From Clarkia xantiana subsp. parviflora (Eukaryota; Streptophyta; Magnoliopsida; Myrtales; Onagraceae): a stretch of 64,000 nt of DNA. The stretch's first letter is position 1; each line of letters begins with the position of its first letter. The position numbers and the translations under genes were made by a program. The notes below the pieces were generated by a model. That model searched no databases. It worked only from the letters and a program-made list of their open reading frames with translations, and had not been told where the DNA came from. Below, piece after piece: positions 34,839 through 46,626 of the stretch. The DNA lies in contig JAPTYO010000012.1 of NCBI GenBank assembly GCA_036873135.1, positions 5,650,090 to 5,714,089 of the forward strand. The letters are read 5' to 3'.

Positions 34839-35433
34839 ATGGACGGCATGGACTACGATGCATGGAGAGATAATGTTATGGATCTTCTGATCGCTGCGGA
34901 TCTTGACGATCAGATCAATCCGATGACGGATAGGCTGAGCTTGGATGAATAAAAAAAAACCACATGATAGCAACAATAAGAAAAAGTTCAGGAAGGATCA
35001 AAATGCACGAGAGTTGATCCTCTCGCGGCTGACTGATGAAGTAGAAGAAGAGTTTACGCAACCCAACGCATTGCATCTTTGGTGTGCCATATACCTTCGC
35101 TTCGGTAAGGGTAAGGCCGCCGAAGCAAGAGCCTTGATGGCAGAATACTTCAGTGTTCTATGCAGTGATGACGACATAATAGCCTATCATGATCCCGCTG
35201 ATGAGTTTGACGTATGGACTCTGGCTCAAAAGGTAATGAAGATGTTTCCTCTTTCATGGTTTGTTAACGAGAAAGGCCTAACGTGTTTGATCAAATCGAT
35301 CAAGACAACGATGGACCTATTCGAAAAATATGAGAAAGAAGGAAATTTTCCAAAAGAGCCCGAGGCATTCGATGAAATATTCATCGGTATGCTGAAATGC
35401 TTGGCGACCCCCAGCAAAAAGAAGTCTAAATGA
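34839..35433 (+). pseudogene. Copia gag (copy d), frameshifted
   Basis: ATG at 34839 gives YDAWRDNVMDLLIAADL..., then a stop near 34951. The frame continues from 34945 in another register as 162 codons with ARELILSRLTDEVEEEF, HLWCAIYLRFGKGKA and ARALMAEYF. This is the usual Copia gag layout (W-x-x-M/L start, then a helical UBN2-like domain). It ends in a basic KKKSK just where the older copy has its CCHC knuckle, so the nucleocapsid part is lost. A small deletion at the A-run near 34950 explains the shift. It shares little obvious sequence with gag of copy b. Confidence 0.6.
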
Positions 35434-36720
35434 TGATTCGGTGCTTTATTCACCATGATATCAGTACCTTTGGGTACATTTCGGTTAAGACATCTAGTCC
35501 ATCAAACTTCTTCATGACTGCTTCGAGTTTGAGATCTGAGACCCCAATATTGTTCAGTGTTGGTTTTTCTATTTGTTTAATTTATGAATTTGGAATACAT
35601 TGTTTCGGTTTTATTGAATAAAGTAGTTACCTTTCGTTTCGAAAAGTTTTCTGCTTATCAAGGTTAATCGACTCGGTTAAGAACGGGATCGATCCGAAAT
35701 AAGTAATTAACCAAAATGAGAATGACATCATAAATGACAGAATCAAGCAAATCCATACATTTCCTCCTACATCTAAATTTATGGACTAGATCATGCCATT
35801 CAAATCCATCGATTGCATAGCTCTGAGAATTAACCAATTATTACTCCATTGAATGAAATAAACTGTAATGATGATCATGTTTGAAACCGATTGGATTAAA
35901 TTGAATTAATTCAGAAATGAAAAGATTTAACCAAGGGCTTAAACCCCAGGGTAAATTGCACCTTGCGCAAGTGGACCTCGATAGACGGAACACATCGTTT
36001 TCATAAAATGAATCTAACAATGAAGTGTGTGAATAATGATGTGCTGAATTTTCGTTTGCATTCCCTCGGAAACAACTTATTGATAACATTTACATCGGTA
36101 GAGGCTTCGAAAGCTACCACAACCTTGTAAAAGTATAGGCTAACGCATAAGGTGAAAACCTAAAACGCTCAGTTCAGAGATGGGATAAAATCTCTGAAAT
36201 AAGTTAGCAAACGAAGAAGGATGAAGTCGGTTAGACGATTTTCCTTCCATAAGCCTTGAACGATAAGTCAGACTAGGCATTCAAGTTAAAAGACACACTT
36301 CAAGAAGCACAATTTGTATAATGTTGGAGTCATTCTATCAAAGGTTCCCTATGGGATGATGAAAGATGATTCACATAAATGTAAAACTGTGTTCCATTGA
36401 TATCGATAAGGTATGTCGCCATTTTAGCTGAAAGGTGATAATGAGATAAGTCATATCACCATGCAACATTAATTTGCGCAATAAACACGTATTTCGGACA
36501 AGAGTATGTATGTTACTCTTATAAAATACTTGTTTACAGCTTGATTATAAAATGGTGTCGAGGACAAACATAAGACGTTACATCACTAAGAGGGCGAATT
36601 TTCCAAATGCATGAACAGTTTTAATAAACGAAGTCATGATCAAAGCGGAGCAGAATAACGATGACAATCAGGTCCCACTTAATTCGAGTGGGAGAGATTT
36701 GAATCAGCAACTCAAGTAAA
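35434..36720 (+). pseudogene. Decayed protease/integrase region of Copia copy d
   Basis: No usable frame. From about 36540 the short readings NGVEDKHKT... and, in another frame, NEVMIKAEQNNDDNQVPLNS follow the integrase C-terminus and linker of copy b in order. This is therefore worn-out pol, not non-coding spacer. The part before 35830 shows no recognisable homology. Confidence 0.5.
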
Positions 36721-38752
36721 TGACATGGTAAATGAGAATGGGAACATTTTCATAGTAAATCCAGTTGGAGGAATAAACCCTACCACACGTAACACTGTTG
36801 TTGTTGAGACGAATCAAATTGAACCTGATGGTCATATAGCTAAACCAGGAATGACACAACTACCTAAAATACCCATTGTTTCCAGTGGGAGTGAACCAAC
36901 CATACTTGGTTCCAGATCCTAATGATCAAGGAATGCATCTCAGAAGTAAAACCCTGAGACCAAGAGGTTGTCATAGGAAAGTTGCAAGTCAAGGTCCTAG
37001 CACTGCTCTGATAAGAAGCATTGTTCCGAGTGGGAGGGTTGTTCCCAACAGAAATGATGCTACGATAAGAAGCATTATTCCGAGTGGGAGAAACGATTAG
37101 ACTAACAAATGGGACTCGCAATGCCTAGACGAGAGTCAAAGGCAAGTATCCTGTTAACTAAGGTATAAAACTGTTGACAAGCATTGGAAAGACCTTAAGT
37201 GGAGAAATGGAGGAAAATAATAAATGAGAGAGATCGCCTAAATGAAAGCCATTATAGTCTATAGTTGATTTACCTGCTAAACACAGGAGCGCAAGGATAA
37301 TGTGAGCCTTGAATTAAGACTCACCACTGATGGAAAAAGGTCGAACAACCCGACTTATTGCGAAAGGACTTACCCAATTCACGGAGTGGACTTTGATAAG
37401 AGAAACTCACTGACTGTGCGTGAAACCACGGTTAGGGCTATTAATGGTCCTGGTCGCAAGTCTCGATCCCGAGCTACACCAAATGGATGTTAGGACCGCA
37501 GTCCTCCACGAAAACCTGGAGGAAGATATCTACATGGAGCAACCGGAGGGTTTCATTATTCCTGGTAACAAACGTAAAGTTTGTAAACTCCAAAAGGTCC
37601 ATCTACGGACTTAAACAGTCGTCTCGGCAATGGTACCTCAGATTCCACGAGAAAATCGTAGGAAACATATTTGTGAATATTCACGAGGATCCGTGCGTGT
37701 GTTATAAGACCTTTGTGTCCAAGTATGTTATCTTAACCTTATTTGTGGACGACATACTCATCGCTGCATACGACATGAGTTTCATGAATAAGTCAAATTC
37801 CTGGTTAGCGTCTGTATTTGAGATGAAAGACATGGGAGAGGCCACGTATAGCTTAGGCATTAAAATTGTTAGAGATCGGGCTACCCGGAAATTTTGTCTG
37901 TCTAAAGAAGCCTATATCAACAAGCTGTTGAAGATGTTCAAATTACAGGATGCCAAACTCGTGGATACGCCGGTAGTATTTAGGTGCGCACAGTCAAAAC
38001 GTGATGGCCCCAAGAACCTGGCAGAGGGCAAACAAATGAAGGGTGCAGAATATTTAAGCATGGTTGGAAGTTTGATGTACGCCATGTAATGCACCCGTCC
38101 GGATATCTGTTATGTCGTGGGACTAGTAGCAAGTTTCCAATCAGATCCTGGCTATCAACATTTAAAGGCTGTAAAACGAATAATTTTTTATTTGAAAGGT
38201 ACTGCCGACTATGCTCTGTGCTATGAGGGTGGGAAGTTAGAATTGACCGGTTACAGTGACGCATAAGATTCTCGAACGAGGAAAAGGACCCAATGTACCA
38301 TGGTGGCGATCCGGATGATCGTAAGTCCACCACAAGGGGGGTGTTCCTCCTTGCTAAAGCTGTCATTTCATGGATGAGCAAGAAGCAAACATGTGTCGCG
38401 CTGTCAAAGATGGAATTGGAATTCGTAGCTCTCTCTAAGAATGCATAGGAAGCAGTCTGGCTGAAAAGGCTTCTTACTGCGCTGCTTAATGGTGACGTCG
38501 AGAGTAAACCTGTGAAGGTGTTCTCAGACAGTCAGGCAGCCATTGCGGCAGTTAAGAATCCGAAGTACCATAGTAGGACCAAACACATTGATGTGAAATA
38601 TTATTTTTTATGCTAAATATATGGTAGAAGACAATATAATCACAATGGAATACTTTTCCACTGATAATATGAATGCGGACCCATTAACTATGCCACTACG
38701 CAGGGAGATATTTGAAAAACATGTAAAACTGCCTGAATTGCGTAGGGTTTAG
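36721..38752 (+). pseudogene. Copia linker, RT and RNase H (copy d), frameshifted
   Basis: The linker frame opens near 36725 (VNENGNIFIVNPVGGI), with a decayed N-terminal RT at 37140-37420. RT continues with LHQMDVRTAVLHENLEEDIY and MEQPEGF, then in another frame GLKQSSRQWYLRFHEKI, catalytic FVDDILIA near 37745 and FEMKDMGEATYSLGIKI. TAA at 38087-38089 and several shifts follow. RNase H parts (KSTT, DSQAAI, HIDVK) run to TAG 38750-38752. Within RNase H, a 35-bp unrelated filler sits at about 38265-38299. Not functional. Confidence 0.8.
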
Positions 38753-39885
38753 AAATGACATGTATCTGTGATAACATTTTGATATTAGAAAGTTACATTT
38801 TGTAAGCGAAAGAATTGCAACCAAGTTTATGATCAATCGACGTCATAATGTTTTGATTACATCAGATTTACGGTCTATAAACTAAGTCGTAGGAGGACGC
38901 AATCCTCTGCCAAACTATGTCGAATATGGGCCTTACCTAGTCACACAGGTACGTTCGTCTTGTGATGGAGGGAGGCCTCCACCAAACAAGACTGGATAAG
39001 AGTCAGGGGGATAAACCTGATTAAGCGAGACAATATCTAGTTTCGAAGTAACTCGACGTGATCTTCGTTTCGCATATCACCGTGATGAACTTCGCTCGTC
39101 ATTTAACCACATTCTGGGCCAGATGAGAATCTGTGATAGCATGATTGACATATCCCTTTCCTGTCAACCCAAAAGGTTCAGGTATGCTATCGACGCGTGC
39201 TTCATACTACGCGTGCCATCTTCGACCACGGGGTCAGAGCTCGGTTGTGCTAGGAAAGAATCCTCGTGATTCTGACGGGCGCAAACTTCTTCACCTCGAG
39301 CATGTGATTGATCCCGGGAGCCTTATGAAGAGGCACCCGAAGTATCCTCATGGACTAAGAACTCATATCTAAGGTCAGGCTCAATGCTCGCTTCCCGGCG
39401 TACGAGCGTAGTGCCGAACAAAAAGGCCCAGTGACCACGTCTATGAAACCAGTTGGGTTTGACTAAGGGTATGAGCGATTGAAATGGTCAAGTTCACCTG
39501 TAATTCACCGAATCTTGTATTCACCAGGTGGCCACCAGCCGGATATTAGTTGAAGGCTGTGAATACTTGTACGGATGCCTTGGACAAGTGTTCCTATGTG
39601 GAAACTAAGCAAATGGAGAATTATCAGTTGACCTAGGATACAACGCGATACAATATATAAGTGTTGTTTATAACAAGTTGATTAGAGAAAAGGGAATCAA
39701 CATTCCGCGGGCGCTACAATACTCCTAATGGATGAGTAGCACTATGCCCGTCGTATCCGCCGGTCGCACGGCAAACCTTGTATGAACTATTCTGAAGCAT
39801 GGAGCAGATCAAAGGGGAGAAATGTTGATGCAGATTTGGACAACAATACATTAACAGGCACCCTCCAATTCCGGCGAGTGGGAGC
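38753..39885 (+). other. 3' non-coding region and PPT of Copia copy d
   Basis: 1.1 kb homologous to 12352-13184 and 42786-46028. It ends with ccggcgagtgggagc (39871-39885), a purine-rich tract placed as a PPT. The ORF at 39145-39372 recurs, mutated, in the other copies and is not credible as a gene. Confidence 0.8.
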
Positions 39886-40480
39886 TGTAAGCATATGGTG
39901 ATGGACGCCGTAGTTGGTAGCCCATAATATGTATAGTTTACCTAATGAACTTGGGTAAATGTCACATTAGGGTAATTGGGCTAGACCCAAATCCCAATTG
40001 ACATGGGAGGCCCAAAATTGGGCCTCCCCAAATACATAGGCCGGCTGAATATTTGTGGTGGGGTAAAGTGGACTTTTGTCCACATTACTCCTATAAATAA
40101 GAGGTGTTAGGGAAATTTTAGGGTTAATCATAATTCACTCACAAGAGATTTTTAGAGAGAATAACTTCCTCCCACACTAATGGTTTGGCCGAACCACATA
40201 TCAACAGCAATGGTGTACCAAATTGCTTTCGAGCAAACTCTCCAGAGATCTGTCCCCGTGCCAAGAATCGATCAGAGGTTTTGCCGTGGAGCTGCACCAC
40301 GTAGGGCTTCTCTAACAAGAATCTCTACGAGTCCCGGCCGGAGGATCGCGAACTCCCTCGAGCAAGGATCTTGGACTACGGTTACTCTTGAGGTATGTGT
40401 AAACTTTCTGCTGCGTAATTGATATTACTAGCACATACCATGTTTAAGTTTCCGTAGTGATTACTCCCCGTAATCTAACA
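39886..40480 (+). repeat. 3' LTR of Copia copy d (595 bp)
   Basis: TGTAAGCATATGG...ATCTAACA followed by the duplication ccagc. Pre-TATA palindrome at 40068-40083 and TATAAATA at 40092-40099. The second palindrome is altered to ggtttggccgaacc. Confidence 0.92.
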
Positions 40481-40485
40481 CCAGC

Positions 40486-42785
40486 AACTAAAGTGAATGA
40501 CATGGTAAAAGTGAATGACATGGTAAATGAGAATGGGAACATTTTCATAATAAATCAAGTGGAAGGAATAAACCCTACCACACGAAATCACTGTTGCTAT
40601 TGAGACGAATCAAGTTGAACCTGATGGTCATATTGCTGAACTAGGAATGCCACAACTACCTCGACTACCCATTGTTTCCAGTGGGAGTAATCCGACCAAA
40701 CTTGGTTCTAGATCCTAGTGATCAAGGAATTAATCTCGAAAGTGAAACCCCGAGACCGAGAGGTTGTAAGAGAAAAGTTGTAGGTTAGGGTTTAAGCTCT
40801 GCTCATGTTCCCAAAGGGAATGATGCTCTTATAAGAAGCATTGTTCCGATAAGAGGCATTATTCTGAGTGGGAGAAGCGTTCAGACTCAAGATGGGATAA
40901 ACAAGCATAGACGAAAGTCAAAGGCATCGAACTTCTCCAAGAAGTATCCCATCGAGTAAGGTGAAAACCTCGCTCTAACAACTATTGGCAAGCGTTGGAA
41001 AGACCTCAAGTGGAGAAATGGAGGAAAATAATAAAAAAGAGAGATCGCCTTAAATGAAAGCCATAATAGTCTATAGTTGATATACCTGCTAACCACAGGG
41101 GCACAAGGATAAGGTGAGTCCTGAAAGAAGGCTCACCACTGATGGAAAATGTCGGGAGGTGAGAAACCCGACTTGTTGCGAAAGGATATACCCAATTTCA
41201 CGGAGTGGACTTTGACAAAACAAACTCACTGACTTTGCGAAAACCACGGTTAAGGTCAGTAATGGTCCTGGTCGCAAGTCTCAATCTCTTGCTGCACCAA
41301 ATGGATGTTAAGACCGCATTCCTCCACGGAAACCTGGAGGAAGAGATCTATATGGAGCAACCGGAGGGTTTCATTACTCCTTGTAACGAATGTAAATTTG
41401 TAAACTCCAAAGGTCCATCTACGGTCTTAAACAGTCGTCTCGGAAATGGTAGCGTAGATTCCACGAGGAAATCTTCACGAGGATCCGTGCGTGTATTATA
41501 ACACCTATGGGTCTAAGTATGTCATCTTAACCTTATACGTGAACGACATACTCATTGCCGCGAACGATGCGAGTTTTATGAACAAATCAAAGTCCTGGTT
41601 AGCATTTGTATTCGAGATGAAAGACATGGGAGAAGCCACGTACATCTTAGGCATTAAAATTGATAGAGATCGAGCTAACCGGAAATTATGTCTGTCTCAA
41701 GAAGCCTATATCAACAAAATGTTGAAAAGGTTCAGATTACAGGATGCCAAACCCGTGGATATGCCGGTGGTGTTTAGGTGCGCACTGTCAAAACGTGACG
41801 GCCGCAAGAACCTGGCAGAGCGTGAACAGATGAAGGTTGCAGAGTATTTAAGCATGGTCGGTAGTTTGATGTACGCCATGCAATGCACCCGTCCTGATAT
41901 CTGTTACGCCATGGGCCTAGTAGCAAGTTTCCAATCAGATCCTGGTTATCAACATTTAAAGGTTGTAAAACGAATAATTCGTTATATGAAAGGTACTGCC
42001 GACTACGCGCTGTGCTATGAGGGCAGGAAGTTAGAATTGACCGGTTACAGTGACGCCGACCATGCTGGCAATCCGAATGATCGTAAGTCCACCACAGGGG
42101 GAATCTTTCTCCTTGCTAATGCCGCATTTCATGGCGAGCAAGAAGCAAACGTGTGTCACGCTGTCGACGATGGAATCAGAATTCGTAGCTCTCTCTAAAA
42201 ATGCCCAGGAAGCGGTCTAGCTGAAAAGGCTTCTTACTGCGCTGCTTGGTGGCGATGTCGGGAGTAAACCTGTGAAGGTGTTCTCTGACAGTCGGGCGAT
42301 CCGGATGATCGTAAGTCCACCACATGGGGAGTCTTTCTCCTTGCTAATGTCGTCATTTCATGGACGAGAAAGAAGCAAACCTGTATCGCGCTGTCTACGA
42401 TGGAATCGGAATTCGTAGCTCTCTATAAAAAAGCACAGGAAGCGCTCTGGCTGAAAAGGCTTCTTACTACGCTGCTTGGTGGCGATGTTGAGAGTAAACC
42501 TGTGAAGGTGTTCTCTGACAGTCAGGCAGCCATTGCGGCAGTAAAGAATCCGAAGTACCATAGTAGGACAAAACACATTGATGTTTTGTGCTAAATCTAT
42601 GGTAAAAAGATAATATATGGTAAATCTATAGGAAATATATTTATGCTAAATCTATGGTAAAAGATAATATAATCACTATGGAATACTTGTCCACCGATAA
42701 CATGGTTGCGGACCCATTAACTAAACCAATACGCAGGGACATATTCGAAAAGCACGTAAAAGTGCTTGGATTGCGTAGGGTTTAA
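40486..42785 (+). pseudogene. Copia linker, RT and RNase H (older copy, right half)
   Basis: Resumes the copy split by d. The linker and early RT (40500-41200) are worn. RT then reads LHQMDVKTAFLHGNLEEEIY and MEQPEGF. After a shift, a 235-codon frame (41491-42198) carries YVNDILIAAND, in which the first catalytic Asp of YVDD is Asn. It continues with FEMKDMGEATYILGIKI, TRPDICYA and GYSDADHAGNPNDRKSTTGG. About 230 bp of RNase H is present twice (42067-42298 and 42299-42526). The end reads DPLTKP..RRDIFEKHVKVLGLR to TAA 42783-42785. Not functional. Confidence 0.82.
42067..42526 (+). repeat. Tandem duplication within Copia RNase H, diverged units
   Basis: Both units begin with ..atccg(a/g)atgatcgtaagtccaccaca and end with ggtgttctctgacagtc. 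They differ by many substitutions (for example the Gln/Trp codon before ctgaaaaggcttctt). This is more than expected for a duplication that arose within this copy after insertion. Confidence 0.8.
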
Positions 42786-43221
42786 AAGTGGCATGTATCT
42801 GTGATAACATTCTGATATTAGAAAGTTACATTTTATAAATGAAAGAATTGAAACTGAGTTTATGATCTATCGACGTTATAATGTTTTGATTAAATCAGAT
42901 TTACGGTCTATAAACTAAGTCGTAGGCGGACGCAATCCTCTGCCAAACTATGTCGAATGTGGGCCTTACCTCGTCACACATGTACAGTCGTCTTGCGGTG
43001 GAGGGAGGCCTCTACCAGCAATACTGGCTAAGAGTCAGGGGGATAAACCTGATTAAGCAAGACGATTATCTAGTTTCGAAGTAACTTGACGTGATCTTCG
43101 TTTTGCATATCGTCGTGATGAACTTCGTTCGTCATTAAACCACATTCTGAGCTAGATGAGAATCTGCGATAGCATGATTGACATATCTCATTCCCGTTGA
43201 TCCAAAAGGTTCAGGTATGCT

Positions 43222-45329
43222 CACTACACCAGGACATGTTTTTTGTGGCTACTAGAAAGGTCACAAAAGACCGCAAAACAGTCACATAATAAATCAGTGA
43301 CCAATAAAATGTCACAGTGTGGTCACAGTAGATAAAGTTGCTAAATGAAATAGTGACCAAGTGAAAAACTAGCCACTAAATAAAGCAGGAATTTGTGACT
43401 ACGCCAAAGAGTCACTAATCATTAATTATGATATTAATGATGGTTTTTGTTTTGGTAAATAAAAGGAATGGGCTAGTAGTGGCAACCCTATGCCCATCCC
43501 TTTACCCTCGGAGCCAAACCACATGAGAGTTAGCGCTCTCAACCACTAGACCAAAACTGCTGGTGGTATATTAATGATCGAAGCAATACATATATCTATA
43601 TATTTTTTTAAAAAAATATTATTTATGTGTTTTTTATATATTAGTTTTCTAATTAAAACTAATAAAATAAAATATTAAAGAGTGAATGGTTTACAAATAT
43701 ATCAACATACTTCCTACCTTGGAGTATTCATAATTATTATATACCAATATAATTACATGTATAAAATTATGTATATTAATAAGAGACAACTCCTAAATAA
43801 GATCTCATAGATAATCTTACAACATATAACTCCAAATAAATGGTACAAAATATATGCAAAATTATTTTGATAGAATATACACATGTTAAAGGAAGTAGGC
43901 GACATTGTCAATAAGTATAAATGATTCTATATGCCTCTCCTGAATTCATATGCATCTTACTCGATAGAATCCTGCAAAACAATGAAGAACATGACGACGA
44001 TGACACGCATGGTAGTCGTGAAACCCGACATGAGATATTCGACAATAAATTTCGTATCCATGGCGGTTTTTTATTCAAATTAATACTTAGATATGCTAGA
44101 TAGATCACGTCGGGATCCAAGGGATAGAGAGAACCGAAAATATTACCTATGGAGGTACTGCGGAAGCCAGCGACTGTCGCTACCACCAACTTCCAATTAT
44201 ATAAATTCCAGTGTATGCACCCTCAAAATTGAATACTTAGATATATTGATCGAGAAATTTAGAGAGGAAAAAGAGGGAACTGCAAAAACGCATGTGGCTG
44301 GAGGAGATTGATGAAGATCAACTAGAGATTCTAGTGTTTTAAGAAAGATGAAAAGAGCTTTCACTTACACATGCATATGGAATAGATGGAGACTTCAACT
44401 GCTAGGGAGCTCCCATCTTGTGCGATGGCCTCCCACTTATCACGAGATTTGTGAGAAATTTAAGGGAGATTGAATAATTGAGATAACTATAATAACAGTT
44501 ATTTGAGATATTTAAGGAAAAATTTAGGTCAGATTATTATTAACCGTGAGATAAAGATGGACTGGTCAATCATCTAAGGAATAAAAAACAGTTTTTATTT
44601 ATTTTATATATTTAATTGCTAGCTAATTTATAAATAATTTATCTTATGTTCGGCCAAAATAATAATAATAAATTATTTTCTATTAATTAATTACTTGTTT
44701 ATTAGTAGCACTTTTTTTTTTGTTTCAAATATATTCTTCTACTACTAAACAAATATAATTACTATATCATAAAATACATAAAAAATGATAAACTATATTA
44801 TTATTGCTTAGAGATTAGTTATAGTTAGATACATTTTTTTTGGCAAAATAGAAACTATTTCTCCAAACCAAAGTTATAAATGCCCTATAATATTTGTGAA
44901 AATTAATAAAATTATCAACTTAAATTCAACTAATTTTAAATATTTGATAAGAAAACAAAATGGTGTAATATACACATATCGAATGGTAGGAATAAAACAA
45001 ACTAATATTTAAACGTTATTTACAATTTTCTAACTAGATGAAAATCATCACATATTATATTTAGCAGTGGTACCTGTCCAAACTAATATTTAGTAACTAA
45101 CACTTTCAATTATCGCCATGTGTTTAGCTAATACATACATGTTTCACTTTGGTTTGGACACAAATTGGTTGTGATTAGCAACTAAATATTATTTCATCAC
45201 TAAATAGTTTCACGAATATATAATTTGTGACTAAATTCATATGTAGCTACTAAAAAAATTAAATTTTAGTGACTAACTATATTATGGTCACAAAATATTC
45301 ATCACTAAAAATATGTTTTTTTGTAGTGG
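43222..45329. mobile_element. Non-autonomous CACTA DNA transposon (2.1 kb), TSD gct
   Basis: One end reads CACTACACCAGGACATGTTT. The other, reverse-complemented, reads CACTACAAAAAAACATATTT. Both give CACTACA with imperfect terminal repeats. The 3-bp flanks are gct on both sides (43219-43221 and 45330-45332), and removing the element restores the Copia tail exactly. Short gtcac/gtgac motifs recur in both subterminal parts (about 43250-43420 and 45120-45300), as expected for transposase-binding repeats. The AT-rich interior has no transposase, so it depends on an autonomous relative. It carries a SINE at 43442-43567. Confidence 0.93.
43442..43567 (-). mobile_element. tRNA-derived SINE inside the CACTA element
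   Basis: Flanked by an exact 11-bp duplication atattaatgat (43431-43441 and 43568-43578). In minus sense it has a pol III box A, TGGTCTAGTGG (43543-43553), and a box B-like GGTTTGGCTCC (43510-43520). The tail then reads ..tttatttaccaaaacaaaaacc. The size (126 bp) and box A context (gttttggtctagtggttgag) resemble plant Au-type SINEs. The assignment to Au is from memory. It is not a functional tRNA: there is no intact cloverleaf and it lies between direct repeats. Confidence 0.8.
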
Positions 45330-46028
45330 CTATCGACGCGTGCTTCATACCACGTGTACCACGTTCGACCACGGGGTCACAGCTCGGTTGTGCTAGGAAA
45401 GAATCCTCGTGATTCTGACGGGCGCAAACTTATTCACCTCGAGCATGTGATTGATCCCGGGAGCCTTATGAAGAGGCACCTGAAGTATCCTCATGGACTC
45501 AGAAATCATATCTAAGGTCAGGCTCAATGATCGCTTCCCGGCGTATGAACGTAGTGCTGAACAAAAAGGCCCAGTGACCACGTCTTTGGAAACCGGTTGG
45601 GTTTGACTAAGGATATGAGCGATGGGGATGGTCAAGTTCACATGTAATTCACTGACTCTTGTATTCACTAAGGTGGCCACCAACCGGATATTAGTTGAAG
45701 GTAGTGAATACTTGTACGGATGCCTTGGAGAAGTGTTCCTATTAGGAAACTAGGAAAAGGGAGAATTATCAGTTGACCTAGGATACAACGCGAAACTATA
45801 TAAATGTTGTTTATAACAGGTTGATTGGAGAAAAGGGAATCAACGTTCCGCTGGCGCTACAAAAATCCTAACAGATGAGTAGCACGATGCCCGTCGTGTC
45901 CGCCGGTCGCACGGCAAACCTCGTATGAATTATTCGGAAGCAAGGACGATATCGAAGGAGTGAAATGTTGATGCAGATTTGGACGACAATTCATTAACAG
46001 GCACCCTCCCATTCCGGCGAGTGGGAGC

Positions 46029-46626
46029 TGTAAGCATATGGTGATGGGCGCCGTAAATGGAAGCCCATTATATGTATACGTTACCTAAGTTAATTGGGTA
46101 CATGTCACATTAGAACATTGGGCTTGATCAAAATCCCAATTGACATGAGAGGCCCGAAATTGGGCCTCCCTATACAAGCATGGCCGGCCGAAAGATGAGG
46201 GTAAAATGGACTTTTGTCCACTTTACTCCTCCTATATATATGGGGAGTTAGAGGTTTTATTAGGGTTAATCACAATTCCCTTCAAGTGGTGATTTGAGAG
46301 AAAACTCTTTCCCCCAAATACACCATATTCGGCCGAACATCAGCAAACACCAAGGGTGTGCCAATTTACTTTCGAGCAAACACTCCAGAGATCTGTCCCT
46401 TGCCAAGAATCAATCTGAGGCTTTGCTGTGGAGAATATACCACGTAGGGCTTCCTTAACAAAAACCCCTACGGGTGCCGACCGGAGGATCGTCAACTCCG
46501 TGCGACAAGGATCTTGGGACTACGGACTACTGTTAAGGTATGTGCGAATCTTCCGCTACGTAATTTCGATTACTAGCATGTACCATGGTTTTAGTTTCCG
46601 TAGTGATTACTCACTGTAATCTAACA
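46029..46626 (+). repeat. Copia LTR e (598 bp), 3' type
   Basis: TGTAAGCATATGG...ATCTAACA, preceded by a PPT. TATA-like tatatata near 46233 and palindrome TGGAC-TTTT-GTCCA at about 46207-46220. It belongs to the same subfamily as copy d. The right flank, tgaat, leads straight into another post-pol tail. Confidence 0.88.

Larger units (their letters stand above)
30745..40480 (+). mobile_element. Complete Copia copy d, nested in an older copy, target duplication ccagc
   Basis: 9.7 kb with both LTRs, PBS, leader, gag, decayed pol and PPT. It is flanked on both sides by the identical 5-mer ccagc (30740-30744 and 40481-40485). The LTRs differ at roughly 4-5% of positions by eye, so the insertion is old. 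About 1.44 kb of its length is a retro-insertion in the leader (31495-32932). Confidence 0.93.
42786..46028 (+). other. 3' non-coding tail of the older Copia copy, split by a CACTA element
   Basis: 42786-43221 and 45330-46028 together match 38753-39885. The break falls at ...ggtatgct|atcgacgcg and is filled by the CACTA element. The tail ends with a PPT ccggcgagtgggagc (46014-46028) before LTR e. Confidence 0.85.

Noticed and set aside
39145..39372. Recurring ORF in Copia 3' tails (also 12484-12672)
   Set aside because: It recurs only because the DNA is repeated. It is not kept open in the other copies and has no family pattern.
43505..43567. A tRNA gene on the minus strand
   Set aside because: Box A is good, but box B is altered, no complete cloverleaf can be drawn, and exact 11-bp direct repeats flank the unit. 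A SINE explains it better.
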